A DNA stretch of 64,000 nt, taken from assembly GCF_963576545.1 (NCBI RefSeq), contig NC_083656.1:11379393-11443392 (forward strand), given 5' to 3'. The translations under genes were made by a program, and so were the position numbers. This document shows, one piece after another, positions 14,501 through 44,514 of the stretch. Source of the DNA: Limanda limanda. Lineage: Eukaryota; Chordata; Actinopteri; Pleuronectiformes; Pleuronectidae. The stretch's first letter is position 1. The number at the start of each line of letters is the position of its first letter. The notes under the pieces are model-generated. The model was not told the DNA's origin, did not search any database, and saw only the letters and a program-made list of their open reading frames with translations.

Positions 14501-15165
14501 GGATTCGAACCGGGAACCTTCAGGGCCACTTATAACTGGCCCCTCTGTCTAAAGTGTGGCCCCTGATTCAGAACCATCCCAGCTCCGCCACTGCTTTGAC
14601 ACCACCACACCCGTCCTACCTTGAAGTCCCTGCTGTGCTGAGGTGTGTACTCAAAGGTCCAGAGAGCCCGCACCAGGCCGGACAGCTGCTCCGTCACCTC
14701 CCCGGAGTCCTGCTGCTGCTGCTGCTGGCCGGCCCTCCTCAGCACCAGCACCCCGTTGGGCTTGGCCTTGTCCCCGCTGTTGCTGCTCGTCTCCGCCCCT
14801 CGGAACTGCTCCAGGGCCAGGTACTCGGCGAACAGCTCCGTGTTGCTCAGGCACTGGAGGATCGCGTTCATGAAGCAGGTGTTGCCGTGGTTCTTGAGCC
14901 CGGCCACCCCGGGCACCTTGTCGCCGAAGGGGAACCCCCCGCAGTCGCTGTCGTCGGACGGCACCGACCCCCCGGTGGTGCTCGGCAGGAGGCTGGAGTC
15001 GTCCTTGTCGTCCTCGGCGGCCTGCTCGTCGGTGCTGAAGTGGGACAGGGTGGACAGTGTCCGGAGGACTCGGTTCATGAAGCTGCCCACGGAGCGCACC
15101 GAGCTCCTCCGGAACAGCTTCTTGCTGAAGGATTTCTTCTCCTTGCTGCTGACAACTTTCGACAT
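2525..15165 (-). CDS. usp31: usp31, ubiquitin carboxyl-terminal hydrolase 31
   Basis: A cysteine-protease deubiquitinase of the USP (C19) family that removes ubiquitin from proteins; the human orthologue has been linked to NF-kB signalling. I join 16 exons: 14620-15165, 10662-10799, 10377-10465, 9262-9354, 8871-9006, 8426-8576, 7997-8177, 7198-7309, 6996-7090, 6505-6582, 6274-6403, 5301-5420, 4978-5203, 4418-4576, 4155-4307, 2525-4068. They total 3951 nt, or 1316 residues, close to human USP31 (about 1350). The Cys box (GNTCFMN, catalytic Cys near residue 97) is in exon 1. QHDAQEFLLWLLDRV is in exon 2. Zinc-binding CxxC pairs occur in exons 4 and 12. The His box (HGTMQGGHYT, His near 696) ends exon 13. 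The last exon encodes about 515 Ser/Lys-rich, low-complexity residues, typical of the USP31 tail. The start is the first ATG before the conserved KSFSKKLFRR segment. USP43 is the nearest alternative, but both ends match USP31 better. Confidence 0.93.
10800..13733 (-). other. usp31 intron 1, mostly non-coding
   Basis: Most of the first intron of usp31, between the exon 2 acceptor near 10799 and the repeat that begins at 13734. It is AT-rich. I see no supported exon, RNA gene or complete mobile element in it. Confidence 0.6.
13734..14593. mobile_element. candidate hAT-like non-autonomous element
   Basis: The two ends are imperfect inverted repeats: CAGGGGCAGATCCAGGG at the left, and CAGTGGCGGAGCTGGGA read inward from the right. 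About 860 bp lie between, without a transposase frame. The CAGTGGCGGA-type terminus is common in hAT elements. I cannot see a convincing 8-bp target duplication. A tRNA-like B box (GGTTCGAATCC on the minus strand) lies near 14500, so a composite with a SINE fragment is possible. The right end is about 26 bp from the exon 1 splice donor of usp31. Confidence 0.4.
14237..14272. repeat. perfect 15-bp inverted repeat (hairpin)
   Basis: GCTGAATATATACGT and its exact reverse complement flank a 6-bp loop. It lies inside the hAT-like element in usp31 intron 1 and is probably part of that element. Confidence 0.7.
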
Positions 15166-16080
15166 GGTGCCTGAGATGGTGTGGTGTCTCCCCCCTTCCG
15201 CTTATAACACCGTAATAACCCAGAGATCCCCCCCCCCTTCTTCGTCTGTCCGATTAGCGCATGGCCCGGAGCCTGCTGTGCGATGACAGCACCCTCACGC
15301 TGTGGTGTCGAACACGAGGCCTGGGCATCTTCCACAGAAACACTGGGGCCTGGTGCTGGTCAGGATCACTTCACATCATCTGGAGCCGGCGGAGGAGGAT
15401 GGGATCAGCCCGCGGGCGACACTGCGTCGGATTGCATAAACCTGGAGAGACAGGACGCCGTGCGTAAAAGCCTGAGGTGGTCCCCGCGCCCGCCTGCAGC
15501 CATCCTCCCACAGGGGGGTCCGGGGGAAAGATCACAACACAACAAGGAGGCTGGCGATCAGCGACGCGAGCTTCCACCTCTCACAAGTGGGCAGAGGAGA
15601 TGATCGGGATCCCTCATCATTTATTCAAACCAAACCGCAGCTCCACCCTTTTTAAAGGTATTCCTCCACCCGTCCCTGGTGATGGTTACCACGGCGATGC
15701 TGAGAACGGATCGGCCGATGTTTACCCCGGGGATCGTGGATGGCTTCCGCCCTAAAGCATCGGTCTGGCACACCGAGGAACCCCGCGACCGGAGCGGCTC
15801 AGCCCGCCGCCGCCCCCCCCGCGCCTCTCCGCCCTGGAGGATGTGCTCGTGGTCCAGATGTTCGCGGGTCTCTGTCCCCATCAGAGACTCGTGGACGCGG
15901 TGGTTTCGGTTGTCTTCCTCCTCCCAGAGTCTTCAGCTTCGCCTCAAATAATCCAGCGCCTCCGCCGTCCGGACGGGATTCCCGGCGAGGCCGCTTCCCC
16001 CCCCTGTCTCCATCAGCATCCTCTGTAGGCTCCGCCACTGCAGGCAGGGCGGGGACGGCTGACGTCAGGGGCCCGACACT
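14700..16080 (-). promoter_or_regulatory. GC-rich CpG-type promoter and 5' UTR of usp31
   Basis: The sequence becomes strongly GC- and CpG-rich from the first coding exon to about 16.1 kb, unlike the AT-rich surroundings, as expected of a vertebrate CpG-island promoter. A full palindromic CRE (TGACGTCA) is at 16060-16067. The transcription start site is not resolved. The long open frames on both strands here are GC-driven shadows. Confidence 0.6.
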
Positions 16081-16611
16081 GGTCCATGTCGGAGGAGGAG
16101 AGGAGCTGGTTCAGCGGCGAGTGATGATGCTGCTGCTGGGCGATGATCCGGCTCTCCGGACGGCATGGACACCGATGAACTGATGATTATTATGTCAACT
16201 TGTAAGAGCATTATTTACAGAAATTTAAAAATATAAATGATTATGGCTCAACATTGCAAGTCAGTGCAGGAAGGATTAACCAGTATAATGAGTTCAAGAC
16301 TTAATATTACATGAGCCTATAAAGGCCTTTTTAAATAATTATAATAATAATAATAATAGTTTGGCTCTAGCTCCCACCGTGACCCTCATAAGAAGTACAG
16401 ATGATGGAGGCATGTTTAGATGATGGAGGGATGAATGGTTGAACAGCTGATAAGAATTATAAAGTATATCTATACAGCACCCGTCAAACGAATCCAACAC
16501 ATTGGATCATGTTTTATGTATTTTCTTGTTTTGTTAATTATTTTAATGATTTGTATTGTTTTAGATTATAAATGAAACTGCTTCCCTTAGGTGATGTCTG
16601 ATAGCTGCGTC

Positions 16612-16925
16612 CACCAAGGAGGTTTTTTCGTCAGCAAGATAACACAAAAATAACTAAAGAGATTTCCATGAAATCTGGTAGGAAGGAACGGAAATGGGTC
16701 GGATAAGTACCCATTACATTTTTGGCCAGACTGAGGATTTCTTTTTCATTTGCTTGAACATTAAAACATTTTTTGTGAATTTATAAAGAAATAAAAAAGT
16801 TCTCGATGAAAGAAATGATACACATTTAGGAGAGTGAAATCTGTGAATATAATTTGGTGCAGCTTGATTGAATTCAAGTGTGGGGCCTTGGTGGAGGTGT
16901 GCGCTCTAATGAGTGTCATTCGAGA
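16612..16925 (+). repeat. fish dispersed repeat copy
   Basis: Holds phrases such as CCATGAAATCTGGTAGGA, CCCATTACATTTTTGG and GGCCTTGGTGGAGGT. The same phrases recur around 18600-18770 and 33640-33830, so these are copies of one interspersed family widespread in percomorph genomes. Family name not determined. Confidence 0.6.
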
Positions 16926-17161
16926 TGTTTATCCAAAGAGTCCAAATCCCAAAGATATTCAGTTTACAGTCAAATAAAACAGACACTCGGAGCTGATCTT
17001 TAAATGTGAGGTGAGTCGCATTTAGTCTTAGTAAATAACAAAATATATAAATCTACTTTTGTTTTTGCTCTTTTCTCATACCCCAGGTGTACTTTTATAT
17101 GTATGAGGGAGTGCATGTGTGTGTGTAGGCTCAGGTTGGGGTTGTTTTGAGTGTTGAATGT

Positions 17162-17187
17162 TATTTTGTGTGTGTGTGTGTGTGTGC
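17162..17187. repeat. (GT)n microsatellite
   Basis: A short uninterrupted GT dinucleotide run in the usp31-cog7 intergenic region. Confidence 0.8.
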
Positions 17188-18031
17188 GGTTTGTATGTTG
17201 TCTAAGATCAATTGACTGAGAAATGATCAACGTTCCACCAGTATCTCAAACATGAGATTTAGCCCTTGTGCAAAAACAATAAGGTGAAATCCTCTCAGTC
17301 TGGAGTCTCACCTGTGTGTTGCCATCTCATATTTTTGTGGCAGATGTCACGATTCTCATGGCGTCAAGAGACAAAAAATACATTCAACATAGAACAAACT
17401 CTGCATGTTACCATCCATGAAAAAGATCAAACATTTATTAAACTAGATCTGTTACATCATCAATTCATTCATATCATTTATCCAGCCCTGGCTATAACAA
17501 ACGAGAAAGATCCCCTCTACCTTTTTAGGTCAACTTCTGAATGTGAAGGTCATTTAACAGAAAACAATGCAGCTCATATCAAAATCATTACCTTAATATA
17601 ATTTATCATAATCAAATGAATTATCTTAGTTTGACAAGAAATAAAAAACAAACATATGGTTCATATCGATTTAAAATGCTCTCACACATTTCCTGATGAA
17701 CACTGTGTTACTTACTCAGACGCCTCAGAAACAAATAAATGCAGAAACTAAAGATTTAGAATCAAGACACTTTCTCTTTGACTTGAGTTGAGTTGAAGGC
17801 ATTATCCCAAGTGAGAAGTCACTTAGTCACACTTAGTTGAAAATGAATCAGTATTGTGAAGAAAACAAGACAAAACCAACAGGATTTTAATCTCTTAGCA
17901 GGACAAGAAATCGTAAATGCTGCAGCCCCAAACAATCCAGAAACAGGTCAAACATCCACAAGTCCCCCAGGGGCCAATCTGACACTGCACCTACACGTTG
18001 CCTACAGGGTCCTTCCCCCTCTCCTTCACTG

Positions 18032-25574
<7,543 letters not shown>

Positions 25575-26921
25575 GGCCCCTGCAGCCCTGCTCCCGGGCA
25601 GAGAGACACCTTCCTCAGTCAGTCAACTCTTCTTCTCCTGCTGCTGCTGCAGTGTGTGTGTCATCGACCCATGGCTAACGTTAGCCGCTAGCTAGTTCTT
25701 CCCAAACAACGGCTTCGACACGAATATAAAGTAAATGGCCCAAGAAAAAGAAATGATCATCACTACCAGATAAAGTTCCAGCAATGCGACGGCCTCCTCC
25801 AGAGTTATTTTGAAGTGTCGACGGGTTTTACTGGGAGAAAACCACAGACATCTTTCTGTGTTGGAGAAGATTTGCGCTACTGACACTTGACAACAACTTC
25901 CTGTTTGTGCGCTCTATTTACCCTCCGCGGAAACAAGGACTAGCAGCAACAAAGGGACCTGCCAAATTAAATATTAAATATATGTAATTAAGAGCTTTTC
26001 GACCACAACATTAAAAAATGTGTGTGTTTTTCAATGCTGCTCTGACAGAGGGAGACAAATACACCAACGTGTCTATTTGTACACATATCGGATGGTTTGA
26101 AGTTGTGTCACAAATAAATGTATCCGTTTGGAATCGTGTATCTTTTGTTTTCCTGCAATTTCCTTCGCATTTATTCCTTAATTCATTAATAGCTAAATAA
26201 TTAAACATGTTATACAGGGGGTGGAGGTGGGGGGATACAAAGAACAACAAAGCTAACACTGCCAGGGTTTAAAGTAACACATATGGTGTTGATAGCCTTT
26301 TTGTTAATAGATTTAGAAATCTGATTTAAAGACAATAACTAAATTAGGGTTTGTGTTACTGCATTCACACTTAAAGAAAACCAACAGTTTAATTCATCCC
26401 AGCCTTCTTTCCTTCAGTAAACATTTGCCCATCAAATAATTTAACTTACTAAGACTATGTTAGATTATTTAATATATAGGAGTGTTTACACCCTGTTTCC
26501 AACCTGAGGATAAGCTAATAATAATATAAATAAATAAGTGTACATAATAACAATAGCGATGCTGCTACTACTTATATAAATATAATACAATAAAATAATA
26601 TAATAATAAAGTTTTAAACTCTTTTTGTTTATTGTGTGACTAATAGCTAGGTCGATTACCTCTCTGTAACTATGTCCCTATTTAAATAACTGATGCAAAA
26701 AGAACAATATAAAACTTCAGTTATTTCATATCGGGTGCAGTAGATATTTATCTCTCTCTCTCACGTCTATTATGCAAACCAGAAAGGCAATAAACCGACT
26801 GTAATAACGTAGAAGGAAAGTGGGAGGCAGTGAAACAAGTGGAAACTCTCTTCAAACACCCTCAGCCTGTTTCTTGCAGCTCCCTGGGACATCACAAGCA
26901 TATTTCAGCTCGCCCAGAGAG
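25575..26921. other. divergent intergenic region, cog7 and MYADM-like promoters
   Basis: The start codons of cog7 (minus) and the MYADM-like gene (plus) face away from each other across about 1.3 kb. The cog7 side has GC-richer 5' UTR-like sequence. The rest is AT-rich with no exon or mobile element that I recognise. A TATA-like stretch lies near 26700-26715, but no start site can be fixed. Confidence 0.5.
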
Positions 26922-27818
26922 ATGGGGATAATTGATCAGATCAAGGACACAACGTCCCAAGCGGTGTTTTCTCCTGGTACTCTGCTATCTGGACGCGGCG
27001 GGCTGCACATGGCTCAGGTCATCCTGTCTCTGGTCACCTTTCTCCTGTCTGCCTTCAGAGGAGGGAGCAGCCATACCTACTGGAGCTACGCCATGTTCAC
27101 CTGGGCCTTCTGCCCCATCATGACCCTCATCATCACCATCATCGAAATGTTCAAACTCGATGTCCCACTCAACATGTTTTGCATGGACTGGTCTGACTTC
27201 ACCACGGGCATGGCCATGTCCTCCACGCTCATGACTGTCTCCGTCGCCATCTACTACGCCAACTTCTACCTCTGCTGGACATGTGTGTACGGATGGATAG
27301 TGAGTGGGTTTGCTTTTTTGTGCGGTTTTGTTTACGCCCTTGAAGTGTTGAAGGACAAAATCCTGGACAAGAAGAAGGGGACCTACCTGGCCGCTCTGCC
27401 TGGATTCTTCAAAGTCTCGGAGGCCTTTGTGAGCTGCATAATATTCATATCACTGACGGGCTACAGCAACAGTCCGGCTCTGATCTTCTGCGTTGTAGCG
27501 TACATCATTCCCTTCCCCATCCTCCCACTCATCATAGCCACCAACATCCTGAAGAAGCTGAAGAAGTGTTTGCCTTTTAACTTGGACAGGTTTGTGTTTA
27601 TATTCCTGGTGATTTCCGTTGTGCTGTACATCTTCGCTGCTGTAGTGTTGCCTGTTTTTATGTTCAGGGACAACCCTCGTCCCAGTGACTGTCCGCCCAG
27701 CTCCTGCATCTGGGCCATTCAGTTCATGGTTGCATTCATGACCTATGTGAATCTCACACTCTTCACAGTGGACCTCATTTTTACCTTGCTGGGAATCTGT
27801 GGCTTCAAACGCACATAA
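26922..27818 (+). CDS. MYADM-like protein (tandem MARVEL domains)
   Basis: A 298-residue hydrophobic membrane protein from a single exon. The sequence shows about eight membrane segments in two MARVEL-like groups of four, for example around MAQVILSLVTFLLSAF near the start and FVFIFLVISVVLYIFAAVVL in the second half. Cys-rich extracellular loops include DCPPSSCIWA. Myeloid-associated differentiation marker proteins have this layout and are often intronless; family members act in membrane rafts and cell spreading. I start at the ATG before GIIDQIKDTTSQ, at 26922. An in-frame ATG at 26820 would add 34 residues of non-conserved sequence. I cannot tell whether it is the orthologue of MYADM or MYADML2. 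Confidence 0.82.
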   Translation: MGIIDQIKDTTSQAVFSPGTLLSGRGGLHMAQVILSLVTFLLSAFRGGSSHTYWSYAMFTWAFCPIMTLIITIIEMFKLDVPLNMFCMDWSDFTTGMAMSSTLMTVSVAIYYANFYLCWTCVYGWIVSGFAFLCGFVYALEVLKDKILDKKKGTYLAALPGFFKVSEAFVSCIIFISLTGYSNSPALIFCVVAYIIPFPILPLIIATNILKKLKKCLPFNLDRFVFIFLVISVVLYIFAAVVLPVFMFRDNPRPSDCPPSSCIWAIQFMVAFMTYVNLTLFTVDLIFTLLGICGFKRT

Positions 27819-28094
27819 ATATTGGCAATAAGGTTTTAAGTTGCCAGCTTTTAAACAGAATCTTCCATATAAATGATTGATATTCTGTATCAAATGTGAT
27901 TTATGTCTTGTTTTTCCAATTAATGTACAGTGTGATGTTTAATGAGACGTAAAATTACACATCGGCTACTTTTCCTTTTTTTTTACTCCATTATGCATTG
28001 GCGCAACAGGGACTGCATATTCAAATCTCAACACTCTGGCACTCATTCTGACAGTTGAATGCCAGGAAACCGAGATAGTTAGTGCGTGCACTCT

Positions 28095-28225
28095 GCAGCG
28101 CTCAGACCCTTCAGGCCTCCTCTGGTTCCTCAAACTCCATAGACCCTGGAAACAGAAGTAATGGGAGTTGCAATGGATACGAGACTTATTGAGACTCGAA
28201 CCCACAACCTCTGGTTTCAGAACTG
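28095..28225 (-). pseudogene. decayed copy of the last exon of mss51-like
   Basis: On the minus strand the sequence still reads HCNSHYFCFQGL, as in the true last exon of the neighbouring gene (CNSHYFCFQGLL). It is followed by CTGAAGG/GGAGGCC and similar bases in the same order. Sequence beyond the exon also matches: 28010-28085 resembles 28672-28735 (CATATTCAAATCTCA). The copy is diverged and has no other exons, so it looks like a relic of a partial tandem duplication. Confidence 0.75.
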
Positions 28226-28898
28226 TACCTGGTCGACCTGGTTTTATCCTTGAAATCTCGCTAGACGTCCTTAGGCTACTTAGCTGTGTATAGTGTGTTG
28301 TGTATCAATTGGTGCGATGTTATAATTGATTTATAGCCCAAATCTGAGTGAAACCTTAGCTTTATTTAATTTTCTTTATTTAATAACATAAAGTCTTGCA
28401 TTGTATTCAAGTCAGGAGTGGAAAATATTTTATAATATGTCTTATTGTTGATTGACACTCAATCATACATTTCTTTCTTAGGAGTTATGAATAAATAAAG
28501 TGAACCTCTTGTATAAAATGTGCCTTTTTAAAGTAAAGAAGGGAAAAGTAATGGTTTAACGAGAATGAACTAGAGCCCTTTCTGCACGAACTAGATAGGA
28601 AACCTCTTTGTAGATATCATCATAAATTTAGCTATTTCAACAATATTGTATCGACAATAGTTCACATAGGGCATATTCAAATCTCACCACTTTGGCGGGT
28701 GCATGACATTTAACTGAGATAGTGAATGTAAATGTTTGAGCCAACTTAACATGTACACATTTTTTAAGAATAATACATACGTGCTTTATTACACTATTTC
28801 TAAATTGTGATTAGAATATAGTAAAATACAGTCAAATAGAAATTGCTTCAGTTTCCACATGTGAAAGGCATCAGTGGACACTGCAGCACTCAGCTCCT
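28226..28898. other. intergenic, partly duplicated flank
   Basis: AT-rich spacer between the exon relic and the mss51-like stop codon, probably including 3' UTR of that gene. The part near 28672-28735 is the partner of the sequence at 28010-28085. No coding sequence seen. Confidence 0.5.
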
Positions 28899-32388
<3,490 letters not shown>

Positions 32389-32472
32389 TTTGTGGGATTC
32401 ACACTGGCTCCTGTGTTTCCTCCTCCGCTGCTCCTCGGGTTTGTTATCTGAGCAGCCTGTGTGGGGGGGGGG

Positions 32473-32496
32473 CTGCTGCTGCTGCTGCTGCTGCTG
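32473..32496. repeat. (CTG)8 trinucleotide repeat
   Basis: Eight CTG units just upstream of the proposed first exon of mss51-like copy A, so CAG in the sense of that gene and possibly in its 5' UTR or promoter. A G tract sits beside it. Confidence 0.85.
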
Positions 32497-32639
32497 CCAG
32501 TTTTAACACCTGTGCTTTTCCTTCCAGAAAGATCTGACAACTCCAGACCATTCCTGACTTTCCAAGAGGTGAGCACAAAATATCCTTTACATAAAACACA
32601 TTCATATCTACACACTCATACAGGTTTTTGTGGAAGGAG

Positions 32640-34030
32640 AACAACTTAAACCCATTATTTTATTATTATATTATGCAGGGCACATTTCAACAATTAATTT
32701 CTTTTGATTAGTTTAGGTTAATTTAATTCGTTTTTTTTATCAAATCACCAGGACACGAGTCTGTTTCCACTACTTCTCCTGAGCCTCACTACTACAACAC
32801 AACCTACAGTACACTGTCAGTGTTATGAACACTTTTCTCCACTAGAGGTCCCTGTTCCAAAAGAGATCCGCAGGACTCTTCCTCTTTTTATGAATCAAAA
32901 CAAGAAACACATGCCATCATTTTCTCAATGGTTATGTTTAACACAGTGTGGTAGGGATTTCATAATTGAGCATTATTATAATCATATTTGCACTTGAATC
33001 CAATGAGATTTCTGAGAAGAATTTGCTTTATTATTCAACGATTAGTAAATTATAGGACAATTAAGTCAATCACCAACTGAATCAACACAGAAAGGTTGGG
33101 TGTAAACTACTTTAACATATTTGGATAGCATACTTTCCAAAATTATCATGTTTTGCATTTCATGGTTGCTTAACTGCTGCTTGACCTTTTGTCCTTTTTT
33201 ATTGAAAGTGTAATTGTCTCCACTCCATTCAGCAAACACAGAACCATTACATTGTCTATTTAAAAATTGTGTTCAGGACAGACTTGTGAATTAACCCAGG
33301 TTCGGATGAAGGTCGACAACAGAAAATCACAAAGAATCACAAAGATGAAGGAAGAGAATAACAATGGTTTGGTTGGATTCTGCATCAAGTGGCTTTCATG
33401 ATTTATTTAATTGTGATTTTACATCATGTGGAACCTGCCATGCATCTAATGTGAGCGCTAGGAATAATTTCAGCTGCAAAGCACATTACAGACAACCCAT
33501 CAAATGAGGACTGAACCCATTTTGGTCTCATTATGTTTGTACACCCATGATGCACCTGAGGGCACCAATGAAGTACAAACTCAGGTGGCATCATCCCACA
33601 CAATTAACTTTATTTCCTTCACTTTACTGGATGGATTACTACTAAACCTGGTGGACGGATGCAGTATGCGTCAGGAAGGAAGTCATTACATTTTGGTGCC
33701 GATCCACATTTTCATTTATTTCCCAGGGAAGAATTCATGCATTTCAATGAAAAAAAACAAATATACCTATGAGTGTGCAATTTGGTGCAGCTAGACTGGA
33801 TTCACAGTGGGCCTTGGTGGAGGTCAACCCAATACTGAGCTCTAGAATTCAAGGGACATTACGTAGATATGCAACGAGAATGTAAGCCGCATTTTCCGTA
33901 TCTGCCAAGAAGCTGCACAGATGAGTAATGTAAAGTAAATCTGCAGGAAACCTCACAGTCCACGATGTTCCCAAAGTGCACATCCTTATAGAGAAGGAAG
34001 CTGTGAGAACCAAAACAAGCTCTGATCTTC
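32640..34030. other. intergenic between the two mss51 paralogues
   Basis: AT-rich spacer between copy A's 5' side and copy B's stop codon. Its second half holds a dispersed repeat copy (about 33640-33830). I see no exon. Confidence 0.55.
33640..33835 (+). repeat. fish dispersed repeat copy
   Basis: Holds CCTGGTGGACGGATGCAGTA, TACATTTTGGTGCCGATCCA and GGGCCTTGGTGGAGGT, the same phrase order as the copy at 16612-16925. Confidence 0.55.
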
Positions 34031-41887
<7,857 letters not shown>

Positions 41888-42141
41888 GTTGACGTCTTGG
41901 CTTTCCACTACGAGGAGAATAATGCATCCAAAATAGATAAAAACACACATTAACATTAAATTCACTGTGTTACACTGAGACTGGAGAGATCAGCTCCGTC
42001 CTGGGATAACGCTTTGACCCAGCAGAGGTGGTGGGACATCCCAGAGAATATGTAGTCCATTTTAGTTTCTATATGTTTCTCATATTTTCTCCTAAAATTC
42101 ATTGAAAGAAATACATGAAAAAGGACTTAGTGCAAGTCATA

Positions 42142-42440
42142 TTCAGAATCAGAATCAGAATCAGAATTCTTTTATTTGCCAGGTATGTTTGCACATATAG
42201 GAAATTGACTTGGTGTCGTTGGTGCACTGAACATAAAACAACAACATAAAAAAAACAACAATATATAAGAAATAGAATAAAATAAAATAAAATAGAATAA
42301 AGTAGAATAAGGTATATACATAGATACAGTAACAGAGTAACAGAGTTATGGGCACGTGCTGTGCGAAGGTGCAGAGATTGGTGATAGTGCCAGTAATATA
42401 TAAGTTATAAATTATAAATTATGTGCAGGGAGATACCTCC
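42142..42440. repeat. fish interspersed repeat with (AATAAA)-type tail
   Basis: Starts with GAATCAGAATCAGAATCAGA, then TTTTATTTGCCAGGTATGTT, GGAAATTGACTTGGTG and an A-rich (AATAA)n region. This arrangement is common in fish genomes as the end of a retroelement. Class not determined; it lies upstream of mss51 coding exon 1. Confidence 0.5.
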
Positions 42441-43680
42441 ATGACTGGTCCCGGTTTTTATTCCTTCGAGAAAAAAATCCATCCATCCTCCTTTTACCAA
42501 TACTGCTTATCTATATATATGCTTATCTAAAATGCAAATTCCACACAGGATTGCCACGGCAACTTGCAACCTACTTGCTACATCACCATGCCACCCAAAT
42601 AATAACACATGTATGATTGTATTAGCCATTAATATGACATAGTGTTTCTCCCTAAAGTCTCTCTGCAAACGGTCTCATCTCACCAATGATTACAAGTGGA
42701 TTCTGTCAGGAAAATATGAGGAACGTATCAGACAAACAAAATGATCTCAACATAATGTTTGGACTGGAGAGATATTTAGTTTTAGCAGAAACTACGATGA
42801 AAGTATTTTGTTGACCCCTGTGGTTTGTTTTGTTGCCTTGCTGCAATAATATACATGTGTACTCCTGGTGTAGGTTTTGATCACTGCTGCAACAAATCCC
42901 ATCTCTGACTTTAGCTTGTAGCAAAGAAAAAAATCTAAAATTCAATTACCACATTCGATTTAATTCAAATTTTACTGAAACTAAATGAACATTTTGAGCC
43001 TGTCTTTTCCTTTGAGGAACAGTAACTCGATGTCATCCAGCAGGACGCTGCACGGTCCAGTCAAATACCTAGAATACTTTGTGAGCCATGTTATTTTGTT
43101 ATTTTTTTGCAGTTCCCCCTGTGATCATGGCAACAAAAGATAAAATAACCACGGCGGTGATAACTCTCCAGCATCGCTCAGCCCTGTCACAGAGTATTAT
43201 CAAATGTTATCCACCGGTTTGGTGTCTGTAATGGCTCAGTCAGTCAAACTGGGCCTGGTACCAGGAACAACACACACACACCCCCCACTCCCCACCCTCA
43301 ACAACAGCAGCGCCCTCTGAAATATCGCGTCCATTGGTTTTCAAGGCTTTGTGTGACAGACAGGCAGCAGAGAGAGGGGCTTGTGTGGACGGACAGACTG
43401 ACAAATGAGAAGAAGCAGAGCGGCCTGGACACACAGATCAGATGTATGCACAAAAAGCTATTTCAGAACCGGAATAACATTTTTTTTTAAGCAATACTCA
43501 TAAGGTTCTCCAGGATATGAGATTGTTTTTTTTTTTTCCGGTCTCCCAGTGAAAGAGCTCCACAGGCTGTGTTCCTTCCTATTATACATTGTGTTAATCT
43601 CAAGGCAGTGGTTGGAGTCCTTCCTCTCCGCATAGCTACAGAGGTGTAAAGCAGAGCAGGCTTGCCTATGTGCATTTAAA

Positions 43681-43682
<2 letters not shown>

Positions 43683-43768
<86 letters not shown>

Positions 43769-43778
43769 ACACACACAG
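43683..43778. repeat. (CA)n microsatellite
   Basis: Long near-perfect CA tract with one or two CAGA interruptions at its right end. Confidence 0.97.
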
Positions 43779-44337
43779 TCTCCAGCCTGATGACAGAGAC
43801 TCACGACCAGAGGATCACTTCCAGCCTCAGACAAGCGGAGGCTGCCCCGGGGAATGTTCTTTGCGTTGCGTCACCGTGCCTCATGCCCTTGACAATAAAA
43901 AAAAACCGATCCTCTATCCCCTGAACCCTGGCACCCTCACCCGCACCCCCGCCTCCCCCTGTTTACATGTCACATGATCTATTTACTTGTCTTGACATAA
44001 GGGGAAATAACAGGAGGGGGAGAAATGTGATCATCACAGACACACACGCACACCTAACCCTAAGCCTCCACACACATGTTTGTACTTCTATCTTAGTGAG
44101 GTCACTCATTGACATGATGTACTCCCTAACCCCTTACCCTCACCGTAACCATCCAAACTAAATGCTGGACCCTAACCCAAAAGCCAAGTCTTTTAACCCT
44201 CAAACAGCCCTTGGAAAAAGTGACGACTGGTCAAAATGTCCTCATTTACCAAAAATGTCCTCATTCTGATTGGTCTGTGCATCAAACAGTCCATAAAGAG
44301 ATATCAGTAGAGGTTCTCTCTCTCTCTCTCTCTCTCA

Positions 44338-44514
<177 letters not shown>

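Larger units (their letters stand above)
16200..18031. other. usp31-cog7 intergenic region
   Basis: About 1.8 kb between the usp31 promoter and the cog7 stop codon. It holds a dispersed repeat (about 16612-16925), a short (GT)n tract near 17160-17187 and AT-rich sequence. I find no exon. In human, the ENaC genes SCNN1G and SCNN1B lie between these two neighbours; no trace of them is visible. Confidence 0.6.

Noticed and set aside
14490..14565. tRNA gene
   Set aside because: There is a good B box (GGTTCGAATCC), but the acceptor stem does not pair and no A box is convincing; probably a SINE or tRNA-derived fragment.
14554..15286. Long plus-strand open frames of 206 and 213 codons
   Set aside because: They are antisense to usp31 exon 1, which has the conserved Cys box; GC-rich sequence gives few stops.
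27450..27893. 147-codon minus-strand frame opposite the MYADM-like gene
   Set aside because: It is antisense to a clear membrane protein and has no features of its own.
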